From assembly GCA_963580455.1 (NCBI GenBank), contig OY756961.1, forward strand, positions 20,689,001 through 20,753,000: a stretch of DNA of 64,000 bases, read 5' to 3'. Source of the DNA: Euonymus europaeus (Eukaryota; Streptophyta; Magnoliopsida; Celastrales; Celastraceae). The notes under the pieces were generated by a model. That model made no database searches and was not told where the DNA came from. It saw only the letters and a list, made by a program, of their open reading frames with translations. The position numbers and the translations under genes are program-made. Shown here piece by piece: positions 44,922 to 56,257 of this stretch (its first letter is position 1; each line of letters opens with the position of its first letter).

Positions 44922-46288
44922 ATGGATGTACCTGAGTATCGTTTATGGATGTATAATCGAGTAGGACCAAATCGAGTAGGAATTACACATGAGTTCTTGA
45001 ATGGGCTTGAGGAATTTGTGGCTTTTGCATCTGCAAATAATACTCAATTTCAGAATACAGGAACAATAAGATGTCCATGTAGTCGATGCAAATGCAGAAG
45101 ATTTTTCGATTTGCAGGAGGTTAGAGTGCACTTATGCAGAAATGGTTTTCAAGACGGATATTATTATTGGACAGCTCATGGTGAAGAGATGCCTGAAATT
45201 ACCCCATATGATGTTGATGAACCAACAGATGCAAGAAATTATTATTGGGAATCCGATGGTAGAAATAATTTTAATGAATACGAGCAGATGGTAATGGATG
45301 CTGCGGGACCGGATGTTGGGGCAGAGATGCTGCAAGCAGATAATTACAACCAACAATTTATGAATGAACCTCCTAATCCTGAAGCAAAAAGCTTTTTTGA
45401 GATGTTGTCTGCTGCCCAATCATCATTGTATGATGGATGTGAGTCACATTCGGAGTTGTCAGCTTCGATGAGGCTTTTAAACATTAAATCTGATTATAAT
45501 ATGCCCCAGGGTTGTTTCGATGAGGTTGCACAGCTTATGAAAGAGACGATGCCGGTTGATAATAGGATGCCTGCTGATTTTTATCAATCCAAAAAGTTAG
45601 TCTCCAAACTCGGACTTGGCTATGATCAAATTGATTGTTGTGTTAACGGATGCATGTTGCATTATAAGGAGGATGTGTATGATAGGCAGTGCAAATTTTG
45701 CCAAGCAGACCGTTATAAACCTCGAAGAACTGGACGTGGTCAGGCCAAGGAGATTCCTGTTAAACGGATGTGGTACTTGCCATTGATTCCCAAGCTAAAG
45801 CGGCTATTCAGTTCTACAGTGACAGCGAAAGAGATGAGGTGGCATTATGAGCATCAACGAGAGCCAGACATTTTGTCTCATCCATCTGATGGAGAAGCAT
45901 GGAAATATTTTGATCAAGAATATCCAGATTTTGCTTCCAACCCGAGAAATGTAAGGTTGGGTTTGTGCGCTGATGGTTTCACTCCTTTTGGACAATCGGG
46001 GAAGAACTATTCATGTTGGCCTGTCATATTGACACCTTACAATTTATCACCCCAGATGTGTATGAAAAGGGAATTTATGTTCTTGACAGTAATTATTCCG
46101 GGTCCGAAAAATCCAAAGAGTATGATCGATGTTTATCTACAACCTTTGATTGACGAGCTAAATCAATTGTGGAGCGAAGGTGTCATAACATATGACGTCT
46201 CCTTGAATGAGAACTTTGTTATGAGAGCTGCTTTGATGTGGAATATCAATGATACAAAGTCAAACATTTCTGCTATTCATGAACATGC
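44922..46288 (+). pseudogene. CACTA transposase (Tnp2-type), C-terminally truncated
   Basis: ATG at 44922 (MDVPEYRLWMYNR) is the natural start; the frame is open upstream only through non-ATG codons. An N-terminal transposase-associated zinc-binding domain shows WMYNR, IRCPCSRCKC and VHLCRNGF; then DNRMPADFYQSKKLVSKLGL, a CVNGCMLHY and CKFCQADRY cysteine pair, and the start of Tnp2 (KRMWYLPLIPKLKRLF, then SDGEAWKYFD, RNVRLGLCADGF, NFVMRAALMWNIND). The remaining Tnp2 catalytic region is absent. After NIND the sequence no longer follows the family, so a deletion precedes the copia insertion at 46289. The frame runs into the copia LTR. Confidence 0.85.
46284..46288 (+). repeat. copia target-site duplication, left (CATGC)
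   Basis: CATGC directly before the 5' LTR is repeated at 51166-51170 directly after the 3' LTR, the 5-bp duplication expected for Ty1/copia integrase. Confidence 0.9.
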
Positions 46289-46561
46289 TGATAGAGTACA
46301 GCATTGACTACATGATTTGTCTATTTAATTATTAGCTGTCATCATTTTGTTGTCTCTTTAATTATTAGCTGTCATCATTTTGTCTCATATGTCTAGGCGT
46401 GTATCATGCTCCAACGTTACACCGTAATCAACTCCATGATTCTAGGAAGATTATCATCACCCAAAGATGGGTTCCTTGTATTTGTATATATAGAGCTATC
46501 TCATTAGAATAAAAGATAAGCTGACATTATAGCCATTATTCTCTTTTCTATATTTTCTACA
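46289..46561 (+). repeat. copia 5' LTR (273 bp)
   Basis: Starts TGATAGAGTACAGC and ends TTTTCTACA. It contains a direct repeat (TTTAATTATTAGCTGTCATC twice) and a TATA-like TGTATATATAGAGC near 46480, likely the promoter. The 3' LTR lacks 6 bases in that TATA region. Confidence 0.93.
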
Positions 46562-46580
46562 TGGTATCGGAGGCCTTGAT
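46562..46580 (+). other. copia primer binding site
   Basis: TGGTATCGGAGGCCT follows the 5' LTR directly. It matches the initiator methionine tRNA type site (TGGTATCAGAGC) with one change. Confidence 0.85.
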
Positions 46581-46649
46581 CTAATCCTCTACCTTCTCTG
46601 TTTTTTTTTCCTTCATCACCCACTTGTCTATTGTCTCTACCGTTCCACC

Positions 46650-49292
46650 ATGACCACTGACAGTAGTCAAGTCATCATTCCTAACACTCAAGAGCCAACC
46701 AAGCCTCTGATTGTTGTCACAATCCACAATTCTATCAAACTTTCTCCCACGAATTATCTCTCATGGAAACTTCACCTTGAAGCCATTTTTATTGGCTATG
46801 ATCTTCATCACTTTCTTGATGGGTCTCGTGCTCCTCCTCCAGCAACCATTACTACCAATAATATTGCAAAAGATAATCCTGAATATCACACTTGGAGACG
46901 CCAAGACCAACTTATTTTTGCTGCCCTTATCGGCACTCTCTCTCAACCTCTCATTCCCATCATCACTCAAGCCAAAACTTCTCATGAAGTATGGACCATC
47001 CTGGCCAACACATATGCACGACCATCACGAGGGCATATTAAGCAGATCAAAGATCAGATTAAGAATGCTACTAAAGGCTCTCAAACTATTTCTGATTATA
47101 TGCAATCTATCAAAACTCACACAGATGCATTGGCTGCTCTCGGGAAACCTATGGATGATGAGGATATCACTGAAAAAATCCTCGATGGATTGGACGAGGA
47201 TTACCGATCCATTATTGATGTAGTTAATGGGCGTGACACACCCATTACATTCGAGGAGCTTCATGAAAAACTTATCAACCGAGAACTTTCTCTGGGTACT
47301 CGCAACACCCCTTTGACATCTCTCCCAGTCACTGCGAATCCCACCAATACACGCCCACGGCCAGGTCACTCCAACAATCGGGGTCCTCGCTCCTCCTGGT
47401 CACCATCTTCTTCTTTTAACAACATGGGTTCTGCCTCTTATGTTCGCACACCTCGACCTTATCTTGGTAAGTGTCAGTGGTGTCGAGCTCAAGGTCATAC
47501 TGTCCCTCAATGTCCTGTCTTTCGCCAGCAACAGCCTAACTTTCCAGCGCCTCCAGCACCTCGTCAAGCTCCTTGGCAGCCACGTCCATCAACTGCTTGG
47601 CAACCCCAAGCACATATTGCCACTCACAATACACCAAGTGCATGGCCACCACAAGCCCAGATTGCTACTACAAATTCTACTGCTCCAACACCTTGGCTCT
47701 TGGATAGCGGGGCATCCCACCATGTCACCACTGATCTGAACAATCTCTCTCTTCACTCTCCATATGCTGGTATTGACGACATTGTGATTGGTGATGGCAC
47801 CGGCCTTCCTATAACACACACTGGTTTTACTTCTCTCCCTACACCCACACACATGTTTTCCTTGAAAAATGTTCTCTATGTTCCCTCCATGCACAAGAAT
47901 CTCATCTCCATTTCAAAGTTTTGCATCAATAATTCTACCTCTATTGAATTCTTACCAACTTGTTTTTTGGTGAAGGATCTCCGCACGGGGCGAGTACTTT
48001 TATAGGGACGTGTTAACAATGGTGTGTATGAGTGGCCGACCTTCCCCATTAAATCTTCTCCACTGGTTGCTTTCTCCAGCACTAAATCTACCCTTGCTGA
48101 ATGGCACCAAAGGCTCGGTCATCCATCTCCATCAATTCTCCAGCATGTCATTTCTAAGTTTGAGTTATCCATGTCCTCTCCAATGCGAGACAACTTTCAT
48201 TGCAATTCTTGCTCATGTAATAAAAGTCATAAGCTTCCATTTTCCACATCCACTCTCGTGTCTTACACACCACTTGAACTTATTTTCTCTGATGTATGGA
48301 CATCTCCACTGCACTCCATTGATGGGTTTAAATATTATGTTATATTTGTTGATCATTTCTCTAAATATGTCTGGTTTTATCCCCTCAAGCGCAAATCTGA
48401 TGTTCATGATCTCTTTATTCGCTTCAAATCCCTCGTGGAAAATTTCTTCCAAACCTCAATTAAAACTTTTTACTCTGACAATGGGGGGGAATACGTTGCT
48501 CTCAAATCTTTCTTCAACTCCAATGGCATCTCTCATCTCACCTCCCTACCCCATACCCCTGAACACAATGGTTATTCGGAACGTCGCCATCGTCACATTG
48601 TTGAAACTGGCCTATCTCTTCTTTCTCATGCTTCCATGCCTCTATCATATTGGTCCTATGCCTTCTCCACTGCCGTCTATCTCATAAATCGACTCCCCAC
48701 TCCCACACTCCAATACCTTTCACCCTATGCTAAACTTTTTGGGAAACCACCAAATTATTCCAAACTACGCACATTTGGGTGCCTTTGTTACCCTTGGCTC
48801 AAGCCATACACTTCTCATAAACTGGAACCTAAATCTCTCCCATGTATTTTTCTTGGGTACTCAAACTCTCAAAGTGCCTACATATGTCTGGAACCACAAA
48901 CCTCCCACATCTACCATTCTCGTCATGTTAAATTTGTGGAATCTATTTATCCCTTTCTCACACTCCACACTACTCTTGATCGCATCCAACATGACACACT
49001 TTCTCATTGGTGCTCCACCATCACTCTCCCACACGCCACTACTACTTCACCATTACTAACATTGTCTTCTGCAGGTACTATTGCCCCTGTATTACCATCT
49101 TCACCCCCTCACGCCTTACCCATCTCCCCTGATAATGCCAACCACTCATCCCTTGTACCCAACACCTCATCTTTATCATCTAATGACGCCACAAGCTCTT
49201 CTCCCGTCCACAATCCTTCTGCCCCAACCTCATTACCCTCCAATCACACACCCAACCCTCCCCCCTCGCACTATAGTCACCCGGGCTCGTAA
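46650..49292 (+). pseudogene. copia gag-protease-integrase, one in-frame TAG
   Basis: One frame from MTTDSSQVIIP, interrupted by TAG at 48003-48005 (VLL-stop-GRVNNG; CAG in relatives). Gag: KLSPTNYLSWKLHLEAIF, IKDQIKNATKGSQTISDYMQ; zinc knuckle CQWCRAQGHTVPQC; protease WLLDSGASHHVT; then the GAG-pre-integrase region with EWHQRLGHPS and HCNSCSCNKSHK; integrase core with IFSDVWTSP, FYSDNGGEY and EHNGYSERRHRHI (D, D, E kept); CLCYPWLKPYTSHKLEPKS and CIFLGYS near its end. The frame ends at 49292 because of a one-base shift in a C-run at about 49253-49266; pol continues in another frame. Confidence 0.9.
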
Positions 49293-50901
49293 CCATATTC
49301 ACAAACCCATACACAAACTTAATCTCACAGCCCAACTCTCCTCTCCTCTAACTGAACCTACTTCCGTTGCCCAGGCTCTCAAGCATCACCAATGGCGGCA
49401 GGCCATGTCTACTGAATATGAAGCTCTTGTTCGAAATGGCACTTGGTCCCTTGTTCCTGCCACTTCCACACAAAATTTGGTAGGTTGTAAGTGGATTTTT
49501 CGTCTTAAATACTTACCGGATGGGTCCCTTGACAGGTACAAGTCGCGTCTCGTTGCCAAGGGCTTTCATCAACGCCCTGGCATTGACTACCACGACACTT
49601 TCAGCCCGGTGGTTAAACCTACTACAGTCCGGATTGTTCTGACCATTGCCGTAACATATGGTTGGTCCCTCCGCCAACTTGACATCAACAACGCATTTCT
49701 TCAAGGCACACTGACTGAAGATGTGTTCATGGCACAGCCACCCGGTTTTGTTGACCGTGATCACCCACATCATGTTTGCAAGCTTCACAAGGCTATTTAT
49801 GGCCTTAAACAGGCACCTCGTGCTTGGTATCATGAACTCCGTCACTTTCTACTTCAGTCTGGGTTTCTTAATTCTTTTGCAGATTCCTCATTGTTCATTT
49901 TCAATCATGCCTCAACCATTCTCTATCTCTTGGTCTATGTGGATGACATCATCATTACTGGTAACAACACCAAGGCGGTACAACATTTTATTAGCATCTT
50001 TGCTCAACGGTTTTCCCTTAAGGACTTAGGGGACTTGACTTATTTCCTTGGTGTAGAAGTTGTGCCTCATCAACATGGTCTTCTCCTCTCCCAGCGACGA
50101 TATATCAGTGAACTTTTAACTCGTACTCATATGACTGATGCCAAACCAGTGGCTACCCCCTTGCCCACTTCTCCCACCCTTACACTCCACTCGAGTACAG
50201 CACTATCCGACCCTACTGAATACCGTGCAGTAGTGGGCAGTTTACAATATCTCTCACTGACGAGACCAGATGTTGCCTATGCGGTAAACAAGTTATCACA
50301 GTTCATGCATCGCCCCACTCATGATCATTGGAATGCTGTCAAACGGGTGCTAAGATATCTTTGTGGCACTTTGGATAAAGGTGTGCTATTTCATCGGCAT
50401 TCAACACTTACTCTCCATGCCTTTTCTGACTCGGATTGGGCTGGTGATAAAGATGATTTCTGCTCTACTGGTGCTTATATTGTCTATCTTGGCCGCAACC
50501 CCATCTCTTGGAGCTCTAAAAAGCAACAGACTATTGCTCGTTCTTCCACTGAAGCGGAGTATCGCACTGTTGCCAACACTGCAGCCGAACTCCGGTGGAT
50601 CAGTTCACTCTTAACTGAACTTGGTGTCAATATCCCACACCAACTTGTCATCTACTGTGATAATATTGGTGCAATAAATCTGTGTGCAAATCCAGTCTTC
50701 CACTCTCGCATGAAACACCTCGCATTGGATTATCATTTTATTCGTACTCAAGTTCAGACTGGTCTGCTACTAGTCACGCATGTTTCATCCACCGATCAAC
50801 TTGCAGATACACTCACCAAGCCACTAAACCGGAATCGGTTTCAAGTTCTTCTTAACAAGATTGGACTTTTTTCTAGAAGCCCCATCTTGCGGGGGGCATG
50901 A
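49253..50901 (+). pseudogene. copia reverse transcriptase and RNase H
   Basis: Continues pol after the shift, open to TGA at 50899. RT: ALKHHQWRQAMSTEYEAL, NGTWSLVPA, GCKWIFRLKYLPDGSLDRYK, QLDINNAFLQGTL, AIYGLKQAPRAWY, LLVYVDDIIITGNN (catalytic YVDD kept). RNase H: FSDSDWAGDKDDFCSTGAY, SSTEAEYRTVANTAAELRW, CDNIGAINLCANPVFHSRMKH, QLADTLTKPL. All catalytic motifs look intact; only the upstream frameshift and TAG stop a full polyprotein. The ATG at 49081 is not a true start. Confidence 0.92.
50885..50898 (+). other. copia polypurine tract
   Basis: CTTGCGGGGGGCA lies directly before the 3' LTR TG at 50899, in the place and with the G-run of a plus-strand primer. Confidence 0.75.
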
Positions 50902-51165
50902 TAGAGTACAACATTAACTACATGATTTGTCTATTTAATTATTAGCTGTCATCATTTTGTTGTCTCTTTAATTATTAGCTGTCATCATTTTGTCTGATAT
51001 GTCTAGGCGTGTATCATGCTCCAACGTTACACCGTAATCAACTCCATGATTCTAGGAAGATTATCATCACCCAAAGATGGGTTCCTTGTATATATACAGC
51101 TATCTCATTAGAATAAAAGATAAGCTGACATTATAGCCATTATTCTCTTTTCTATATTTTCTACA
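50899..51165 (+). repeat. copia 3' LTR (267 bp)
   Basis: Starts TGATAGAGTACAACATTAAC and ends TTTTCTACA, followed by CATGC (51166-51170). It differs from the 5' LTR at a few bases and by the 6-bp loss near 51092. Confidence 0.93.
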
Positions 51166-51170
51166 CATGC

Positions 51171-51223
51171 ATCAGAAGATTTGAGGCGTAAATGCATACA
51201 AACTAAAAAGACGAGACAGTGGC
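51171..51223 (+). other. CACTA-side remnant joined to RLP3
   Basis: If the copia element and one CATGC are removed, the frame of 44922-46288 continues as HEHASEDLRRKCIQTKKTRQW and then meets RLP coding sequence. I do not recognise this short tail; it may be CACTA filler or old RLP flank. Confidence 0.4.
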
Positions 51224-53998
51224 AATTATGACAGACTTGCGTTGATCGAATTCAAAAACAACTTTTCACTGAACATTGATGCTTCCGATTGCCCGACTTC
51301 TTATCCAAAGACAAAGTCATGGAAGAAAGGCAGGGATTGTTGTTCTTGGGATGGTGTCACTTGTGATACTGTCACTGGTCGAGTGACTGGACTCGACCTC
51401 AGTTGCAGTTGGCTTCAAGGCTCTCTATCTTCTAATAACAGCCTCTTCCGACTTTCGCATCTCCAAAAACTCGATCTTGCAGCGAATGATTTTAGTGGCT
51501 CAGAGATTTCTTCCAAATTTGGTAAGTTTGAGAGTCTGACACATCTTAACCTCTCTGATTCCATGTTTTCAGGACAGGTCCCATCTGAATTCTCTTACCT
51601 TTCCAAATTGATTTCTCTTCATATCTCTGATGTCAAGATTGAAACACCTACAATGAGAGAATTTCTTCAAAATTGTACAGTTGTGCAAGATCTTTTTTTT
51701 GACAATGTGGACATGTCTTCAGTAAATCCAGATTTGTTGATGAATCTTTCATCATCTTTGACATCTTTCCATCTTGATTTTTGTCGATTGCTCGGGAAGT
51801 TTCCAGATAACTTTCTCCTCCTACCAAACCTCCAGTTACTACATCTAGCTGGTTTGAGTATTGATTTGTCAGAGTCAATATGCAATCTGACGTCGTTGAA
51901 GTTTTTGCATTTTTTTGATTTCTCAAACCATGGTTTGATTTCACTAATTCCTTCCTGCATTGGAAGTCTAACACACCTCTCCCATCTGAGCATGGAATAT
52001 AACCACCTCCATGGTAGGATACCATCTTCACTTTCAAACCTCACAGAACTTGAATACTTATCTCTTTCTGGAAATCAACTGGTAGGCCCAGTTCCTGACT
52101 TGTCCAATCTTTCAAAACTAGTTTCCTTAGACTTATCTTACAACTTACTTAGTGGAATCATACCATCCTCCTCCTTTTCCTTCCCATCATTGCAATATTT
52201 ACACCTTCAGTATAACCAGCTGCAAGGTAGTATTCCAAACTCGATCTTTGATCTCACTAAATCATTGGAGGTAACTGACATGAGGAATAATAAGCTGCAA
52301 GGTCCTATTCCGAGTTCTGTCTTTGGTCAAATTAATCTCACCACCCTTTCCTTGTCATCAAATAACTTGACTGGCGTGGTTTGGACAGACAACTTCTTGA
52401 AGCTCAAAAATCTTGAAAAGCTTAACCTCTCATCTAATAATCTTTCACTGTTGAACCCCAAAGCAAACCACAAAAACACCTTGTTGCGCAATCTGCGAGT
52501 CGTATACTTGTCTTCTTGCGGCAAAGCCGAATTTCCCAATTTCTTACGAGGCGCAAGAGAATTGACATTTTTAGACCTTTCCAACAATAACATACAAGGG
52601 CCTGTTCCTAACTGGATGTGGGATGTGGGGAGGCAAACATTGACTTACCTGAATCTTTCATACAACTCTTTGACAGGTATAGAAAGAATTCCATGGAAGA
52701 ATCTATACAATCTTGACCTTCACTCCAACTTGCTTCAAGGACAGGTACCAGCAGTTCTGCCATTTGAATTGGAAGTCTTTCGAATCTCTGCCAATAATTT
52801 GACTGGAGAGATTCCTTCTTCAATTTGCAATATGAATATGATGGGGTACCTTGATATTTCAAAAAATGCCTTGTCCGGTATTATTCCCGAGTGCATTGGA
52901 AACTTAACCAATCTTCAACTTTTACATCTACAAAATAATTCATTTCATGGAAGAATTCCGAGAATATTGCTTGAAGACTGTCGGTTGGTGAGTCTCAACG
53001 TCAATGGCAATCAATTGGAAGGGCCTTTACCAAGGTCTCTTGCAAATTGCAAACGTTTGGAAATTTTGAATCTTGGGAACAACATGATAAATGATACATT
53101 CCCGCACTGGTTGCAAATTCTCCCAGAACTGCAAGTACTTGTTTTAAAATCCAATCAATTTCATGGTCTGATACTTGATTATAAGGCCCATCATTCGTTT
53201 CCAAACTTGCGAATATTTGATATATCGAGTAATAATTTTGTGGGTCCTTTGCCAATGAAATATATCAAGAATATGAAAGCCATGATGCACGCCGAAAACT
53301 ATTCTCAAGTGCAATACATGGGAGAAATGGAATCATCTATGTCTGTTGAAGATCCTGTGATTGTGATGATCAAAGGATCAGAGTATGAGTTGTTGAAAAT
53401 AATAATCACCTACAAGCTCATCGATTTTTCTAATAACAAATTTGAAGGAGAAGTTCCGAAAGTCATTGGGACTTTTTCTTTCGTCAAAGGCCTCAACTTT
53501 TCACACAACCTCCTCAGCGGCCACATTCCATCGTCAATGGGAAATTTGACAGAGCTTGAATGGTTAGACTTTTCCTGCAACGAGTTCATAGGCAAGATTC
53601 CTGAGCAATTGGCTGGTCTTACATTTCTTTCACATTTAAACCTCTCCCATAACAAGCTCGTTGGACACATACCCGAGGGCAAGCAGTTCAATACATTTGA
53701 CAATAGTTCCTACGAAGGGAATTCTGGTTTGTGTGGATTTCCATTGTCAAAAACTTGTGGCAATGATGGTGCTACACCACAATCACAACCATAGCCTGGT
53801 GAAGAGGATGATTCTGGAAGTGGGCCTGATTGGAAGTTCATTATGATGGGTTACAGTTCTGGACTGGTTATGGGATTGTCTATTGGATATATGGTGCTCG
53901 TAACAGGAAAACCACGATGGATAGTGAGGTTTGTTGAAGGTAGCTGGCTTAAGCAGGTGAAGAGGCCAAATCAAAGACAAAGCAGAAGAAGACGATAG
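51224..53998 (+). pseudogene. RLP3: LRR receptor-like protein, no signal peptide and early stop
   Basis: Similarity to RLP1 starts inside the N-cap at NYDRLALIEFKNNFSLN (51224); the signal peptide and promoter are gone, replaced by the CACTA/copia block. The frame has no ATG start before the LRRs. It runs through CCSWDGVTC, about 27 LRRs, the island (VIVMIKGSEYELLK) and the cap GNSGLCGFPLSKTCGNDG to TAG at 53792-53794. Beyond it the same frame still codes the acidic spacer, the membrane span GYSSGLVMGLSIGYMVLV and the tail QSRRRR, ending at 53998. So one base change removed the anchor. It is much closer to RLP-B than to RLP1 in the 3' part, and its LRR region is distinct from RLP1/RLP2. Confidence 0.9.
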
Positions 53999-54081
53999 AA
54001 TGTGGAGGCTATATTTGATGAGTGAGTATTTCTTCTTATATATATTTGTCTTAAAGTATGCTTGAAGTTTTTACGATTTCT
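53999..54081 (+). repeat. RLP3 3' flank, left piece
   Basis: Matches 17177-17260 (TGTGGAGGCTATAT, TGAGTGAGTATTTCTTCTTA) and stops at the TTTTCAGTTTTCAG repeat where the next element begins. Confidence 0.8.
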
Positions 54082-54550
54082 AGTGTTTTCAGTTTTCAGT
54101 TTTCAGAGTTATTTTCAGTTTTCTGTTTTGAGGGTCTGTTTTCAGAAAACTGAAAATGCGTTTGGTTTGATTATTCTGAAAAACTGTTTTTGAAAATGAA
54201 AATTGAAAATGCGTTTGGTTTGCAGTTTTTGATCAATTTTGTTCAGATTAACTTATTAATCATATAAAAACAACATAATATTAAAAATTAAAAACTCCAA
54301 ATAATTACATACATGTTTCACTGTGCACTAAAGTATTTTCTACAAATTCAAGAGTTTACTAGATAGATTGAAGTATGCCCGTACAACTTGATTGTATCAT
54401 TTTACTTCTTATATCAATTCAAGACAATAAAATGGCCTTACGATATACATTTTGAGCTTACAATTATTCATTTCGTACTAAAACATACAATACACAATAC
54501 AAACTTAAGATGCAAGTCTAACTATATAGTAGACTTGAAGAGAGATATCT

Positions 54551-54615
54551 TTATGGGAATGAGATCTTCTCAATCCTCTCAATGAAGCCAAGCATTAATT
54601 CTGCTCCTTTGTCAT
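54551..54615 (-). pseudogene. captured last exon of an unidentified gene
   Basis: Minus strand: a splice-acceptor-like TTTTTGTGCAG at about 54626-54616, then codons for DKGAELMLGFIERIEKISFP and TAA at 54553-54551. The clean acceptor, short well-formed tail and stop look like a terminal exon. I do not recognise the protein. It would pair with the 5' exon at 55693-55850. Confidence 0.4.
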
Positions 54616-55692
54616 CTGCACAAAAAGGTAACAAAGATATGCCACAAAGTGTTCAGAATTTTCAGTTGAGTAACAATTTACAATAGCATGCACTTTTAAA
54701 CAGAGCATGTGAATTAGAACAAGCTTTTCATGGTGTGACCTGTATTTAACTAACCCATTTGTAAATCAAACAATTAACACCAACCAGGAAATCACATCAT
54801 CTACAATAAGTTTTAGGATTCCACATCCAGCATATCACAAAACAAGAGATTACTGAGGATATAAACCAGGATACAATGATACACAAGCAACTGAACGTTG
54901 AAGGTTCAGTGTACCAGGAGCATTCAAAACAAAGATCAAAGAGCTACCAGTTTGGCCCTTTTGCTCCGGTGAGTGTGCCTAAAAATGGTGACCCTGAGAA
55001 TAATGTGATAAAGGGTCATGATTGGAAGGGTCTTATGTGAGGATTTGTGCTTGTTTCCTGTTCATCAGCACCAGAATCCCCCAGTAAAGCAATTGCGTGC
55101 AGGATCCAGTAACAAAGCCAAGGTCTACTGCATTAGGCAATAGTGGAGCACAAAAGCATTCCAAATGAGTACTGCAATTATCTGAATTTTTATTTACCAA
55201 AAAAAAAACATTTTCTCCACCAAAGTGCTTTGTATAAAATAATCTAGCCTTAACCGAAGCATAAATTGGCCATCAAATTGTGATTAATGACAATCGGAAC
55301 ACGTATTTATCAATAAGCGGAACAAAAAACAGTTATAAATTACGCAGAAAAGGGGAGGAAAACAAAACAAAATCTTCTCAACCAAGATGCTCTGTCATAA
55401 ATTTCTGATTATTGAAACTTTTATCAGCCCAATCACATAAAAACAATTTGAAGGGCAGAGCGAGAGAGAAACCTGCTTAGTATCCAACACGCAGAAATAT
55501 GAATGGAGCTTTATGAGACCTCTTGATAAGAACCTGAAGTGGTTATCACACTGAATCTCAAACCAATCTTGGTAGATTTTCGCATGAAAATAAAGCAGTA
55601 AAGAAAGCCCATCAAAAAGAAGAAATCAGTACAAAAAAGAAGAGGGATTCATGCTTGAAACCCTAGGAGAAGATGGGGCTAGAAACACATAC

Positions 55693-55850
55693 CTGCTCCA
55701 AAATCGCGGAAGGAAGAGGCGGAGGAGGAATCGCCAAAGGAAGGAAGAAGACGAGCAGCAGAGCAAGAAGCGAGAAAAATCAGAGATGCACGCCACTTCG
55801 TAACTTTTGACGGAACTCTCCGTGTTTTTAGAATTTTCCGTGTTTTGATG
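55693..55850 (-). pseudogene. captured 5' exon of an unidentified gene
   Basis: Minus strand: a pyrimidine-rich leader (TTCTTGCTCTGCTGCTCG, TTCCTCCTCCGCC) ends GGAGCAG and is followed by a consensus donor GTATGTG at 55692. Typical of a plant 5' untranslated exon. No long ORF, so it may be non-coding. Confidence 0.4.
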
Positions 55851-56044
55851 GAAAACAATGAAAACGTGAAAAGTCTGTTTTGAGTTTCCTTCAATAATTT
55901 TTAGCCTGTTTTTAAGAAGCGTTTTCGAAAACATAGCAAGTGAACAAGTTTTCAGTTTTCATCAAAATTCAAAACTGAAAATGGGCTCAAAATGCCAAAC
56001 CAAACAGCACCTAAATTTTCTGCTTTTGTTTTGTATTTTTAGGA

Positions 56045-56257
56045 AGGTAAAGTAGCTTACCGGATTGGGATAGAGAGGAAGTCATTTTCAGCAGGAAGAC
56101 GCTGTGTCCAAAGTCCAAACTGTCATCGCTTTGTTCTGTCCAGAAAGAGAAATGCTTTTATGTATGAAATAAAATGCCACTTGTAGTTATTTATTGACTA
56201 AATAAAAGAAAATTAAGAAACCACATTCCTTTAGAACAAAACCAAACTTTAGTAATT
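56045..56257 (+). repeat. RLP3 3' flank, right piece
   Basis: Continues the match to 17290-17680 (ATAGAGAGGAAGTCA, TTTTATGTATGAAATAAAATG, CCACATTCCTTTAGAACAAA) until the LINE tail starts at about 56258. Confidence 0.8.

Larger units (their letters stand above)
46289..51165 (+). mobile_element. Ty1/copia retrotransposon, RE1-like (Ale/Retrofit), near-complete
   Basis: A 4877-bp element with two LTRs, primer site, gag-pol and polypurine tract in full order, flanked by CATGC on both sides. Gag resembles that of RE1-type elements. LTRs differ by a handful of substitutions and one 6-bp indel, so it is fairly young. One TAG and one frameshift break gag-pol, so it needs help to move. It is nested in the CACTA remnant. 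Confidence 0.93.
43824..51223 (+). mobile_element. CACTA (En/Spm-like) element, 3' truncated, interrupted by copia
   Basis: The left end reads CACTACAAGAAAA at about 43826, the usual plant CACTA terminus, followed by many subterminal repeats of TTGCGACGGAA and TTCCGTCGCAAA to about 44180. The transposase follows (44922-46288). A copia element is nested at 46289-51165. After it, about 53 bases remain before RLP3 coding sequence begins at 51224. The right end with its inverted repeat is missing, so the element is truncated against RLP3. Confidence 0.75.
54082..56011 (-). mobile_element. non-autonomous DNA element with captured gene fragments
   Basis: Inserted in the RLP3 3' flank; the empty site is at about 17258 (GTTTGCAG/TAAATTTTC). 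Its right end, reversed, reads GGTGCTGTTTGGTTTGGCAT and is followed by TAA; the left part has GGGTCTGTTTTCAG at about 54129 and GCGTTTGGTTTG twice. Both ends carry many ACTGAAAA/TTTTCAGT motifs. The style suggests a PIF-like end with TAA target, but the left border is not certain (54082 to 54131). The centre holds what look like exons of a host gene on the minus strand. Confidence 0.55.

Noticed and set aside
49081..49252. N-terminal part of the 606-codon pol ORF
   Set aside because: It is the wrong frame before the C-run shift; true coding in this part is the frame that ends at 49292.
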